Made by a program: the position numbers and the translations under genes. Below the pieces are notes generated by a model. That model saw only the letters and a program-made list of their open reading frames with translations. It was not told the origin of the DNA and did not search any database. DNA of 64,000 nt from Limnomonas spitsbergensis (lineage: Eukaryota; Chlorophyta; Chlorophyceae; Chlamydomonadales): assembly GCA_037349105.1 (NCBI GenBank), contig JAYJMM010000122.1:1984001-2048000 (forward strand), read 5' to 3'. This document shows positions 37,143 to 47,303 of the stretch, in pieces (positions within the stretch are counted from its first letter, which is position 1; each line of letters opens with the position of its first letter).

Positions 37143-37247
37143 CTTAATGGGCATGGCCAGTGAGATGAGGGTCCACGGGTCGATAGACCACAGGCTCGCC
37201 AGCGCACCGCCGCGAGCCAGGCGCACATAATCAGTGCCAAGGAACAC
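37143..37247 (-). CDS. Orphan exon A of an unrecognised gene
   Basis: Exactly 35 codons lie between an acceptor (cttgtgtttcaag) and a GTGAGG donor on the minus strand. The peptide starts VFLGTDYVRLARGGALASLW and ends DPWTLISLAMPIK. It is in phase with exon B. A host gene broken up by repeats and a captured fragment are both possible. No start exon was found upstream. Confidence 0.5.
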
Positions 37248-37394
37248 CTTGAAACACAAGAACAGGAAGCAACATAGAGGAAAGGCGTCAGCTTGAGCGT
37301 GAGCATTCGATTTCAAATCCAAACAAGCACTGCCACCACACTCCTGCACCCGCCTGCCCGCCTCCCCCCGCATTTTTGATTTCGAATCCTGATT

Positions 37395-38260
37395 GAAATA
37401 AACAATGTCACTACACCTGCATAGGCCCCCCCATCCCTCCCCCCACATTTTTGAGTTCAATTCGAATTGAAGTGAACTCTGCCACCATGCTCAAGCACTG
37501 CAAAGCCGCCCTCCCCTTGTCTTTTCGATTTCGAATTCAAATGACCACTACCGCCACACCCATGCACATGCCCGCCACCCCTCCCATATTTTCAAATCCG
37601 AGTTTAAATTAACACTGCCGCCAAGCACCTGCACTGCAAGGTTGCCCTCCCCCTTGCCCTTTCTATTTCGAATTCAAATGACCACTACCGCCACACCCAT
37701 GCACATGCCCGCCGCCCCCTCCATATTTTCAAATCCGAGTTTAAATTAACACTGCCGCCAAGCACCTGCACTGCAAGGCTGCCCTCCCCCTTGCCCTTTC
37801 TATTTCGAATTCAAATGACCACTATCGCCACACCCATGCACATGCCCGCCACCCCTCCCATATTTTCAAATCCGAGTTTAAATTAACACTGCCGCCAAGC
37901 ACCTGCACTGCAAGGCTGCCCTCCCCCTTGCCCTTTCTATTTCGAATTCAAATGACCACTACCGCCACACCCATGCACATGCCCGCTGCCCCTCCCATAT
38001 TTCCAAATTCGAACTCAAATGAACACTGCAGCCACACCCATGCACATGCCCGCCGCATCCCCCCCCCCATATTTCCAATTCCTCATTTAAATGAACACTG
38101 CCGCCACGAACCTGCACTGCAAAGCCGACCCCACCCCCGGTCCACACTCCTAAGCACAGACCTGCATTTTCTATTTCGAATTCAAATGAACACTACCGCC
38201 ACACCCACACCTAAGCCCGCCGCCCCCTCATACTCTAAAATACAACGTGTAATGGTGGTT
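37395..38260. repeat. 137-bp tandem satellite
   Basis: TCGAATTCAAATGACCACTA recurs at 37531, 37668, 37805 and 37942 (period exactly 137), with degenerate flanking units to about 38230. Units mix CCACACCCATGCACATGCCC and TTTAAATTAACACTGCCGCC. Non-coding. Confidence 0.92.
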
Positions 38261-38939
38261 ATAGGCCCCGGTTTATTCACGAATAGTGGATTAAGGGGGG
38301 GACACTTTATATTGGTGAGTCCGACCTGGTATGAACTGGTATTGCTGAGCTGCTATTGCTCAGCTGCTATTGCTCAGCTGCTACTGCTGAGCTGCTATTC
38401 TGCAGTTACATACTTTGCTTTTGTCGATAACTATTTTTGCATTGCAGTGTTGCGTACGTTTATTTCAACAGTTTACAAAGGAAGACCCAACCAAGGAGGC
38501 TATTGAGGCCACAGTCAAAGTTCGTCGGATACCATGCACAGGCAGCACAATGAATGCAACAGGAACTGCTACCCATCAGGGAGTATGTTGGGGGTGGCGG
38601 GGACACCCTTTGGGGGACCAACAAACGCAATTGCTGTTCAAACATGACTTATGCATGCTAGTTTATAGCACCGACGACCAGAGTGACACTCAAACTAGGC
38701 TCGATTCCTAGCAGCCTTGTTCCTATCTGCCAAGGGAGATCTGTGGCTCAGTAGGGTGCACATCAATACCGTTGTTCTGGGTACCCTGCTCCACCTCACG
38801 TATCAGGTCCTTGGCCTCTACTACAGTTGTACCTGTGATTTAGGCAAAAACAATTTTAAGCATGGCAATTTTAAGCTGGGCAATTTAAAGCAGGGCAATT
38901 TTAAGCCGGGCAGTTATCAGGTACATGAAGCAGTTTCAA
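38261..38939. other. Simple repeats between satellite and helicase; no gene
   Basis: GCTGCTATTGCTCA-type repeats lie near 38335-38400 and an 18-bp repeat (ggcaattttaagc) near 38845-38925. A GGCCCCGGTTTATTC motif at about 38265 loosely resembles the inverted-repeat terminus. Confidence 0.5.
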
Positions 38940-40451
38940 CTAGTATTCACCTTCTGGCAAGTGCAGTCCAATCTGTGTCGCCTTGAGATGCTGTTTTCCA
39001 GAAGCTGGCCTGGCCTTGTCATGGGCCAATTTAAAGGCATTAAAAGCGTCTTTGTTTTCGTCGATAAGGGCACTAGCCTCATCGTATGTTAAGCCAGCCA
39101 TGGCAGCTGGCAGTATGCCCATGTCATTAAGCCACGTTGATTGCTTTTCAGACATGGGCTCATTTTCCGGGTCGAATGTCTCCACGTCTGCAGATTGGAC
39201 CATGTCAAGGATGTCCTCAAGGCTGCCTGACTTGAACGCACTCCCTGAAGAACACAGGGAAAGGGACTCACAGTTATGCATGCCTCATATCTTATATCAG
39301 GAAGATGCTGTGTTGCTAGGTACGTACAGGCTAAATTAAATTAAATATCCGTAAACAAGAAACTTCGCAAAACTTTGTGCTTCCACTGCCAGGTAGAGCA
39401 AAACTATGTACTGCTAATAATAATAATCCCTTAACCCTAGCAGCTAAGGCTGCATGTCGTGGTCAGATGGGATGTGGGGAATAAACATTGATGGGACGAG
39501 GGTGACACCTGCGGGGAGAATGGTGACATTGTCCAGGGAGGTGGGTCTAGAGAATGCAACATAGGCTTCGCCAGGAGTCTCAATACCTTCCACATGAATG
39601 AAAAGTTTTCCGCTGACAGTTTCACCTTGTACTTTGAATACAGTGCGGGCATAAGCTAGGCGCACAGGGTACATGAACCTCTCAATGCTGGTATTCCCAA
39701 CCCGAACACACTCGTACTCCCTGCCAACAGTGATCTCTCTCATAACACCATCAATTTATTTTTTTATCTTCAGCTTAGTGCTGCTGACAAATGATACAAC
39801 ACCCACATCACCGTTAGCCAGCCCCATATATTTTTGGTTGCGGGTGATCATGATAGGACAGCCGACAGCAAGAGACAGTTTGGTGGGCAGATCAGAAGTC
39901 TTAGTCAGACGACTCTTCAGTTTTTCCTGGTCAGCAACAGAGAGCAGATGCATTTTAGTCATTTCATCTTTAGCAGTCAGGGTGATAATTTCATCAGGCG
40001 CATAGAATTTCCTTACCTGGGTGTCATTGTACGAATCAACAAGTTCATTGGTGGGGGCTATAATCACATCATCACGCCCAATGTCAGGGATTTCACCTTC
40101 AGGGAGGATCCTGTCATGCAGGATTTTAAAGGCCGAAAAGGCCAGATCAGCAGCAGTTGGGGCATTTAAGCGAAGGAAGTTTAACAGGGTGACAAAGGGG
40201 GCCTGGGAGGGGTCAGACTGCCTGTGGTTTGCAGTGAAGGTGAACAGATTAAACATGCGCCACATCAACCACTTCGTTGGCTGATGCGGACATGCATGTA
40301 CGTCACGACACTTCTTACAAACTGCTGGCAGCTGATGGATGTCACCTGTGAGGATAACAAGTTTGCCACCAAAGGGGAGGGAGGCAGATGACTCAGCACA
40401 ACATTCAAGGCAGCGGTTATGGATTTTTTGAAGCATTTCAGCTTGCAGCAT
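38940..40451 (-). pseudogene. Pif1-like helicase, 5'-truncated, with internal stop
   Basis: Exons on the minus strand are 40451-39509 and 39244-38940, joined in phase (CTCCCCGCAG|GTGTCA donor, TTCTTCAG acceptor). The protein begins just after the position expected for the Walker B box. It reads LPFGGKLVILTGDIHQLPAV (motif III type), FTFTANHRQSDPSQAPF, LAVGCPIMITRNQKYMGLAN and AYARTVFKVQGETVSGKLFI with GEAYVAFSRPTSLDNVTIL (motif VI region), as in Pif1 helicases. Exon 2 adds a domain with MSEKQSTWLNDMG and TYDEASALIDENKD, of a kind seen as an accessory tail. The Walker A and B boxes are missing, and an in-frame TAA lies at 39756-39758. It directly abuts the right inverted repeat. Not a functional helicase as it stands. 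Confidence 0.8.
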
Positions 40452-40570
40452 TCGGTATGCATGAGTTCAGGGCGACTATGAGGATCAACAGAGATCCGAG
40501 GACAGGGTTGGCGCGTCCGCGACGACGGGGGACTAGCATTGTGGGGGAAGGGATGGGATGACGGGGGATA

Positions 40571-41243
40571 GGATGACTGCGGAAAGACGGAGGATGGGAT
40601 GACTGAGGAAAGTCGGAGGATTGGGGACGAGGACAGGGGAACAGACGGGGTAGCACGGAGGACTGGGTAACAGACGGTATTGAGTTGCGCTTAACAGACA
40701 CTTCTTGATTCCTGGGAGGAATAGCTGGCCTTTATGCGCTTCGTGTGGCGGGAAATTTCATACTGATTTAAAATTCCCGCAACTTCGACGGCAACGCTCG
40801 ATTACGACGACTTTGGTACTGATTTAAATTTCCCGCAACTTCGACAGCAACGCCCGATTACGACGACGATGGCTACTTCAGATTCCTCGCGTTCCGACAC
40901 TGGAGACGTGTGAAAGTGTGAACATTTTAACTCAGCTGTCAGCGGTAACCGACCTCGCCGACCTGGCAGGGTCTTTCTGACTCGCTGACTCACTGTTTTC
41001 TTTCGCTGTTCCACTCAATCAGTTACGAGGGTTAGAAGCAGCCCATTACACCTGCGATGGAGAGGCTAAAACATTCCTGCAAGGCTGTGGCGACGATTTG
41101 GCACCTGTGACGCCTGGTCGGTTGCCTGTCGGTTTGTACGGGTCGAAAATTGGGCTCTTTAATCTAGTATAATGCCGTACACGACGATATGTACGGGAGA
41201 ATTGTACGGGTCAAAGTATGGGCTCTTAAATAATAGACCGGGG
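40571..41243. repeat. Right long terminal inverted repeat (~673 bp)
   Basis: Reverse complement of 32700-33371. The outer terminus is at 41243 (ACCGGGG), followed by LINE sequence. The inner part carries the minus-strand open frame VKRNSIPSVTQSSVLPRLFP (starting near 40701), also present in the left arm. Differences from the left arm are scattered, so the arms are not freshly homogenised. Confidence 0.9.
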
Positions 41244-41245
41244 CA

Positions 41246-43210
41246 ACCAAGTCCGACACCTGAGTTCCACTAGAGAGTAGCCCTGAACAAAGCCTCTCAA
41301 AAAAAAGGCCACAAAAGCAAGCGTATTCCACCCCTGCTTGGCCGCGAGGGCGCCCCACTGATCAAAAGGGAGAAAAGAAGAAACTATAAAGGGGGCAAAC
41401 AACCACAACAACAAATAAAAAAGAACCAAAAGAGAAGGCCGGAAAGGCAAACGACACCGGCGCCTCAGAAACCCTGGAGACTAACCCTCAACAATGCCCA
41501 CAGCACAGTCCACAAAAGCAAGTGCATCCCACCCCTGCTTAGCCTGGTACAGCTGGTGGAAGTTAGTGGCAGCGCCCGGAGGACCTGTCCACCCCCGCTC
41601 CCGTAAATGCTCCCTGACACTAGGGCACTGGAAGCACACATGTAGCGCATCCTCCACCTGCTCGCTATCTCCCCGTGCCCAACACCGCTGGCAGCAGCGT
41701 GCCTCTCGCCGCTGACCGTTGCGCCGTCTTCTGGTATCAGCCGTGCTGATTGCGCCGAGCCGCAGTCACAAATTTATGCGCACATGCACACTCCCTCTGC
41801 TAGTGCGGCTCTTGGCTTGCACCAGCACGGCACCCGCCGTGGACTGGAACCAGGCGCGGTAGGTCGCCGCAGATCTGTGCTCGGTGGTAGGGTTTCTGGG
41901 GTCCCCGCCGCCGCTTGCGTCCAGCCGTGCTTGCTCGTAGGTTGCGTCAACCAGTGCCAACACCTCTGTGACGAGTAGGCGCTGTAGGGCAGCTGCTGCC
42001 TCGCGCAAGGTGGGGGTGGCTGCCCCCCGCTCCAGCTCCTCTAATGCACCCAGCAGATCAGAGCACCAGGTGCGGCCGCCAGTGCCTTGGCTGACTGCAA
42101 GCTGCATATCTCCTGCCATGGCTTGAGCCATGAGAGGGCAGTATTGCTGTGCCGCCGATGCCACCGCTGCATTGTAGAAGCGGAGGATATGGGTCCACCA
42201 GTCTTGCTTTAGTGGCTGGAGCTGCAGCTCTCTCAGGACTCCCCAACTGGCAGCTGATGCAGGTGGCCCCGCAGCCTGGCGTAGGTGCTGAAGCAAGCTG
42301 GACTGCATTCTGCTGGAGAGACATTGCCGCAGCTGAAGGTGGCAGGTGGCCCACACCACGTCGCCGTAGTTGGCCGCAGGCGCTGCGTACACAGCTGCCA
42401 ACCTGATGCGGGTTGGAAGATGGCGCCTTAGGCCCACTGCCATGCGGCGAACGCGGTGCAGCGCGGCAGCCAAAGGCGCCTCTCTACCCTCCATGGCCCT
42501 TTTCAGGCCGCCACTTTCGTGCTGAGTGATGCTCAAGAACTTGAATACTTGGACACGCTTCAACACGGCACGGTCAGGGCCGTAAACGCAAACATGGGCT
42601 GGCTGTCGGCGCTGCGCTGCTAAGCGGCTGCCAAACGCCATGACCTCTGTCTTACTGACATTGACCTGAAGCTGTTTATGTGCCGCATATTCATGCAAGG
42701 CATCAAGCATGCGTTGCAGCCCTGCTGGGGCGCGGGCTAGCAAGGAGAGGTCGTCCGCATACGGCAGGCAGTGTAGCTGTCGCCCCGCCTGCATCTCAAT
42801 GCCCTCTGCCGGGCACTTGGCTGCGAGCATGGCCGGCAGGTCAGTGAGGTAAAGGCTAGAGAGCAGGGGGCTCAGGGGGCAGCCCTGCTTTATGCCTCTG
42901 GTGCAAGGCACAGGACCAGTGCGCTTGTGGCCATCAGTGAACGTGTAAACTGTACCGGCATGAAGCGCTTGCACCGAGCGTAACAGGCATGCAGGCATGT
43001 GACGATGCTCGCATAAATGCCGCCACAGCTGCTCCTGGGGCATGCTGTCATAGGTCTTTGTGAAGTCCACAAAGGCCACATGCAGCTTGCCACGGCCTGC
43101 AGCTGCCTGTTGAGCATGGACTGCATGCCTGAGGAGGAAGCAGCGAGTGTTATGGCCGAAGCTGAACCAGTGATGCCCAGCAGCCTCGGCACTGTCACCC
43201 GCAGCTTGAC
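41246..43210 (-). mobile_element. LINE (non-LTR retrotransposon), 5'-truncated reverse transcriptase copy
   Basis: On the minus strand the frame enters at FSFGHNTRCFLLRHAV (about 43160) and runs AFVDFTKTYDSMPQEQLW, GIKQGCPLSPLLSS (residues 62-75 counted from the Met at 43079) and LPYADDLSLLARAP (YADD at 107-110, the catalytic Asp pair). It continues through the thumb region and VDATYEQARLDASGGGD. An in-frame TGA at 41766, where related copies have CGA, stops it after RINL. The C-terminal zinc-knuckle segment continues in the same frame to about 41470. No endonuclease domain is present. It is the best-preserved LINE copy here. Its 3' tail is cut at 41245 by the inverted-repeat terminus. Confidence 0.9.
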
Positions 43211-44289
43211 GTCCCCCTACAACTCCTTAGTCATTTGCTAAATCGTTCCTATTTATGTAACAAAAAAGGGGGGAAACCTGCTGGCTGAAACATCCTGGGA
43301 CCGGTCAGCCGCTGTGATGAGCACAGCCATGCTCTGCCGCGCTGCTATGACCCAGCCCCAGCAGGCATGGAAGCCAGACTGCTTGATAAGAGGGTGCCCC
43401 ATCTATTTACCCCCTTCCTCACACTCACTGTGCAAGTTGATTTTTCACAGTGTGCCGCAGCTTCCAGGACCAGCTGCTCCCCATTTGTTCATGCAGTCCT
43501 AGTACCCCTCAAGCTTGTGTCTCAGGCTGATTAGGCTGTGTGGGCATACCAGTAGGTCCATGACGTTACAACTCTGGGCCATGCTTGATAGGCTCGGCCG
43601 CGGGCTGCTGCGCCTCAGGTTCTTCCAATCAGAACCGGCTGAGCCAGGTGTGGTGAATGGGGAGGGACTGACAGGATGTCTCTCACCCAGGGCTCTCACC
43701 CGAGCTATTCGTGACTCATTCGTTACCCGGTGCATACCTCAACCTTAAATAACAAGCACCAGCAAGTGAGTTGCTTCACAGTGGCTTGGCTACCGCACCT
43801 GGATAAATATCTCATGGTTACCGTACTTGTGCATTATTGATACAAGTATTGTTGTGTGTAGGCTGCACTCCCCCCAACAAGCATCGTCACGACAACCTCA
43901 GCCTGCAAAACTGTTTAATTTTTCAACCAGCCTCAGTGCCTTGGATCTCCTGTAGAGCCTCGGCCATGGAGTGATCCTTGGATAGATCTCTGCTGGAGAG
44001 TGGAGAGATCTTGGAAAGATCTGAGGATGATAACGGGAAGATCTCGTCATTGGCGTGTGACACTGGATCGAGAGTGTGACCGAACAAGCAAATTCGTCGA
44101 TATCTCCTGCGCTCGAATTTGTCTTCAGGAAGGCTGGGCTGCACCTGCTCTCTCCTAAACTCTCGCAGTTGCGGCATGACAGCGGCTCGGATGCCCTCGC
44201 CACCTGCGCATTCGCAGAACATCAACGTCTCTCGAATGACGCATTAAATCGCTCTTATCAACCACACGAATGCATCCGCGTGGTCCTAA
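43211..44289. other. Repeat remnants; no supported gene
   Basis: A LINE 3' terminal remnant (TGACGTTACAACTCTGGGCC) lies at 43560-43610. Several AGATCT-containing short repeats lie near 43975-44050. Open frames here are not protein-like. Confidence 0.5.
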
Positions 44290-45324
44290 GTGCACGACAT
44301 GCTCGAGATGAACTCGGCCGTCATGCAAACCACATACGGACGATGGCCTGCGCCGGACCCCCTATCCTTTATCTTCACTGCACCGAGAACACATCGTCAC
44401 AGGCAGCTTGTACCCAATGCTTTCCCAATTCAGAAATCCTGGACACAAAGGATGGCACTGTCATGGAGACAGCACCTGTCGTCAGGACCATGCGCGTGTC
44501 TGTGCTCGCCATGCAGCTCTGCTCCAAAGGCTCCTGCTTGTTCCGCACGACCCAAGGTCCAGGCCAGGTTCCTCGCCAACAACGAAATAACCAACAAGCC
44601 TATCCCATGCAGACAGCGCCAGTCGCTCGTGCCATGCACTTCCTCATCCCCCTCGCCATGCGCCGCGGCTCTAGACAGCCCGACGGAGGCCGACCCAGGA
44701 TTGGCACCCATCTCCTCTCAAAATCAATCCGGCTCCGAAACATGCAGCTGCTGCTCTGTCCGTCATCCTGAGAGCAGGTCTTTCCCTGAGCAGGTCAGGG
44801 GCTCGTCAGGATCTCTGGATCAACGTGATCTCACGTTCAACCAGGAGAACAGCTCACGCTACCAGCCGGTTGCGAGCCCCATGGCAGGTCCCCTGGCAGG
44901 CCCCATGACAGACCCCGTGGCAGGCCCCTTAACAGGCTCGCTGGTAATTCCTGTGCGACCCCCAGACGGTAGCATTGACGAACAACGCCAAGAGGGTGCT
45001 TCGATATCACTGCGTTGCGCTGCCCCGACCGCAAGTAGAGCAAACCTTCCGTACAGCACCAGCAGCACTGGGAGCAGCAGCAGCAGCAACAGTGGGAGCA
45101 GCAGCAGCAGCAAGAGCAGCAGCTGTACTACCACAGGCAGCTCAGGTGCAGGAGCTGAGGATCAGCTGAGGAGGACGAACACGGCAAGCAGCTGCGGGGA
45201 ACGTGCGGGGGCTGCTGCTTGGGACAAGAGCGCGGCGGAAGCAGCCCCTGCTGGCTCAGCTGACCGTGTGTGTGCTGTGGATCAAGTAGGTTCAAAGCGG
45301 GCAGTTCAGGCTCCTAAACCCTGA
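44290..45324 (+). CDS. Long low-complexity ORF, uncertain gene
   Basis: An uninterrupted 344-codon frame. It includes a Pro/Met-rich repeat (MAGPLAGPMTDPVAGPLTG) and a Ser run from AGC triplets (45060-45125). It ends inside a tandem repeat with telomere-like sequence. A 231-codon frame overlaps it at 44076-44771. No family is recognised and no splice context supports either frame. GC-rich low-complexity DNA often stays open by chance, so this is doubtful. Confidence 0.2.
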   Translation: MHDMLEMNSAVMQTTYGRWPAPDPLSFIFTAPRTHRHRQLVPNAFPIQKSWTQRMALSWRQHLSSGPCACLCSPCSSAPKAPACSARPKVQARFLANNEITNKPIPCRQRQSLVPCTSSSPSPCAAALDSPTEADPGLAPISSQNQSGSETCSCCSVRHPESRSFPEQVRGSSGSLDQRDLTFNQENSSRYQPVASPMAGPLAGPMTDPVAGPLTGSLVIPVRPPDGSIDEQRQEGASISLRCAAPTASRANLPYSTSSTGSSSSSNSGSSSSSKSSSCTTTGSSGAGAEDQLRRTNTASSCGERAGAAAWDKSAAEAAPAGSADRVCAVDQVGSKRAVQAPKP

Positions 45325-45645
45325 ACCCTAAAGAAGTAACCTAATCCAGGCTCAGCTGACCGGGCGTTTGCTGTGGATTAAGTAGGTTCAAAGCAGGCAA
45401 TTCAGGCTCCTTAACCCTAAAACCTTAAGAAGTATTTTAAACCAGAACCAGCTGACCGGACGTGTGCTGTGGATTAAGTAGGTTAAAGCGGGCAGTTTGA
45501 GCTCCATTAACCCTCTAAACCTAAATACCGGTAATCAAACCCTAAACTAGGCTCAGCTGACCGGGGGTGCGATGTGGATCAGTAAGGGTTCAAGGCGGGC
45601 AGCTCAGGGTCTATAAACCCTCAAACGTAAAATAAACCCTGAACA
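45255..45645. repeat. ~95-bp tandem repeat with telomere-like ends
   Basis: Four imperfect units each contain CAGCTGACCG, GTGGATTAAGTAGGTTCAAA and AACCCTGAACCCTAAA-type telomere-like sequence. Confidence 0.8.
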
Positions 45646-47303
45646 GGCATCAGTATTCCAGGAGCAGGCGTTACGGGTGTCCCATTGCACACGGCCAGAA
45701 AGATATGTCAACATGCACCCAGTAGATACTGTGTATAGCTGTATACCCTGCGTAGAGAGTTTGATTCAAGGAGCATTGAGGGAGCGTTGTCTAGGTTTGG
45801 GACCATAAATGCGTATCCTTGCCACTCCTCTGGGGGGTGGGGCAATGGACCCTGGAGCAAGAGGCTTGCCCGCCTGATGTGTATAACCTGTGTAGAGAGA
45901 TTGTAGAGAGTCCAATTGCCGGAGGATAGTAAATATTTAGTAAAAAGTTAATTTTCTGGGGGGTAGGGCAATCGACCCTGGAGCAAGGGAGCGTGCCCCC
46001 CTAATGAGACGTGTGCCATTGTGCCCCACAAAAGAGGAACCTCTGTGGTCTCTTGGCGCTGTGAGGCAAAGGAAGCCCTCGAATTCAAACGCTGCTCGGC
46101 ACCAGCCGCGTAATGGAGTCACCATGTGGACATGGGAGCCAGGCTCGCGGCCCTAGCACCACAACCAGCACCCAAGTGGTTGTATTCACACTCCCCGCTG
46201 GGTCTTCTCGTTCCCTCTCTATTTTTGTATGTGTAGCTTGCATATCTGTGTCTTAGATAGCATTCCTTGCTTACTTTTCTAGATTTTTCTCCGGGTCGTT
46301 TTGCCTGGCCCTTTCGAGATAGGGTTGGTTAGTTGCATCATTCTTCCTACGGGAGCAGAAACTAGCTGTTCTAGCAAGGACAAGCCAGTCAAGCATTTAA
46401 ATGCGCGCCACGCCCATCACGTGATTGAATTGTTTGAGACAAATTTGAGCTTATTCCACGGGAAAGACACTTTTTTGGTATACACCGACGCCCTCTTCAA
46501 CATCGGGATGCATCTCCCCGATTGCCTTCCCGCAGGATTCTATTCAATCAGGGAGATCAGGCATTGACAGGCGCGCGCTGATCCAAGGCCTCACATTGGC
46601 ATTAGCCCTGGGAGCGAGCGGGAGCGGGGCAGCAGCGGTGCGTTGTGGGTTAGGGTTTAAGGGCTTAAGTGGGGTGATGAGTTAGGGTTTAGGGTGGTTG
46701 GGGTGATTGGGGTAGGGTCTGGGATGACCTCCACGAAAAACAGATGGCATTAATTGACCAGATCCGCCTTGTGATCAATTGGGCGAAGGTCTGATGTGGC
46801 TTCCATCATCCACGCCCTGGGGCATACCGGTATATTCCTTTTTGGGGTCTGGGGCCAGGGCGGGGTGATGTGCAAGGGTTTGGGATGAGGTGGAGTGACG
46901 CCATGATGGGTTAGGGTTTAGGGTAAGATGGCTTATAGTGTCAGGGTTGAGGGTTTGCGGCTTTTTTGCGTGTTTCAATAGCCTTATGCTGAGAAGCTTT
47001 TTGGTTGCCAGGTGGAGTGTGGGGTGTATGCCTGTTGAACATCTTGACTGAGGCTGTGTGCGGGGTGTGTGGGCGGTGGGCGGGGGTGGGGGGCAGGGGG
47101 CGAATCTTCGAGGGCAGTTTGACACACCAATTTGGAGCTCATGACATGATGCGCCATGGCTCTTTCAACTGAATGTTCATGATCTTTCCATATAAACCCT
47201 CAACCCTAAATCCTGGGGGAACATGTGAGACGGGAGGCCCTGTGACCTGAGCGCTGAGACCAAGCCTTCAACTCGACTTATCTTTTCTATCCTGCCTGGG
47301 CAG
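45646..47303. other. Repeat-rich upstream region of chlorophyllase
   Basis: Two diverged copies of a segment (GGCAATGGACCCTGGAGCAA) lie near 45840 and 45968. An 88-codon plus-strand frame at 46301-46567 is protein-like but unrecognised. Degenerate TTTAGGG-like repeats lie at 46640-46960. A G-run-rich stretch lies at 47055-47100. The missing first chlorophyllase exon(s) should lie here, but none could be identified. Confidence 0.5.
46301..46567 (+). CDS. Short ORF of unknown origin
   Basis: 88 codons, partly protein-like (HAHHVIELFETNLSLFHGKD, FLVYTDALFNIGMHLPDCLP). No domain, splice signal or neighbour supports it. It could be a relic of a transposon or an unrelated exon. Confidence 0.2.
   Translation: MPGPFEIGLVSCIILPTGAETSCSSKDKPVKHLNARHAHHVIELFETNLSLFHGKDTFLVYTDALFNIGMHLPDCLPAGFYSIREIRH

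Larger units (their letters stand above)
32700..41243. mobile_element. Region bounded by long inverted repeats, with a Pif1-like helicase remnant
   Basis: Inverted arms of about 672 bp enclose 7.2 kb. From left to right the interior has 96-bp repeats, a gene-free stretch, an orphan exon, a 34-bp minisatellite, two more orphan exons, a 137-bp satellite and a truncated Pif1-like helicase gene on the minus strand. The arms share the terminus CCCCGGTCTATTATT. Long arms plus a replication-type helicase suggest a large self-replicating DNA element, but no transposase, integrase, Rep or polymerase is seen. It may be non-autonomous, or two separate elements in inverted orientation. Both flanks are LINE sequence pointing inward. 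Confidence 0.6.

Noticed and set aside
38262..38300. Possible third inverted-repeat terminus (GGCCCCGGTTTATTC)
   Set aside because: Similarity to CCCCGGTCTATTATT covers only about ten bases, and no continuation of the arm sequence follows.
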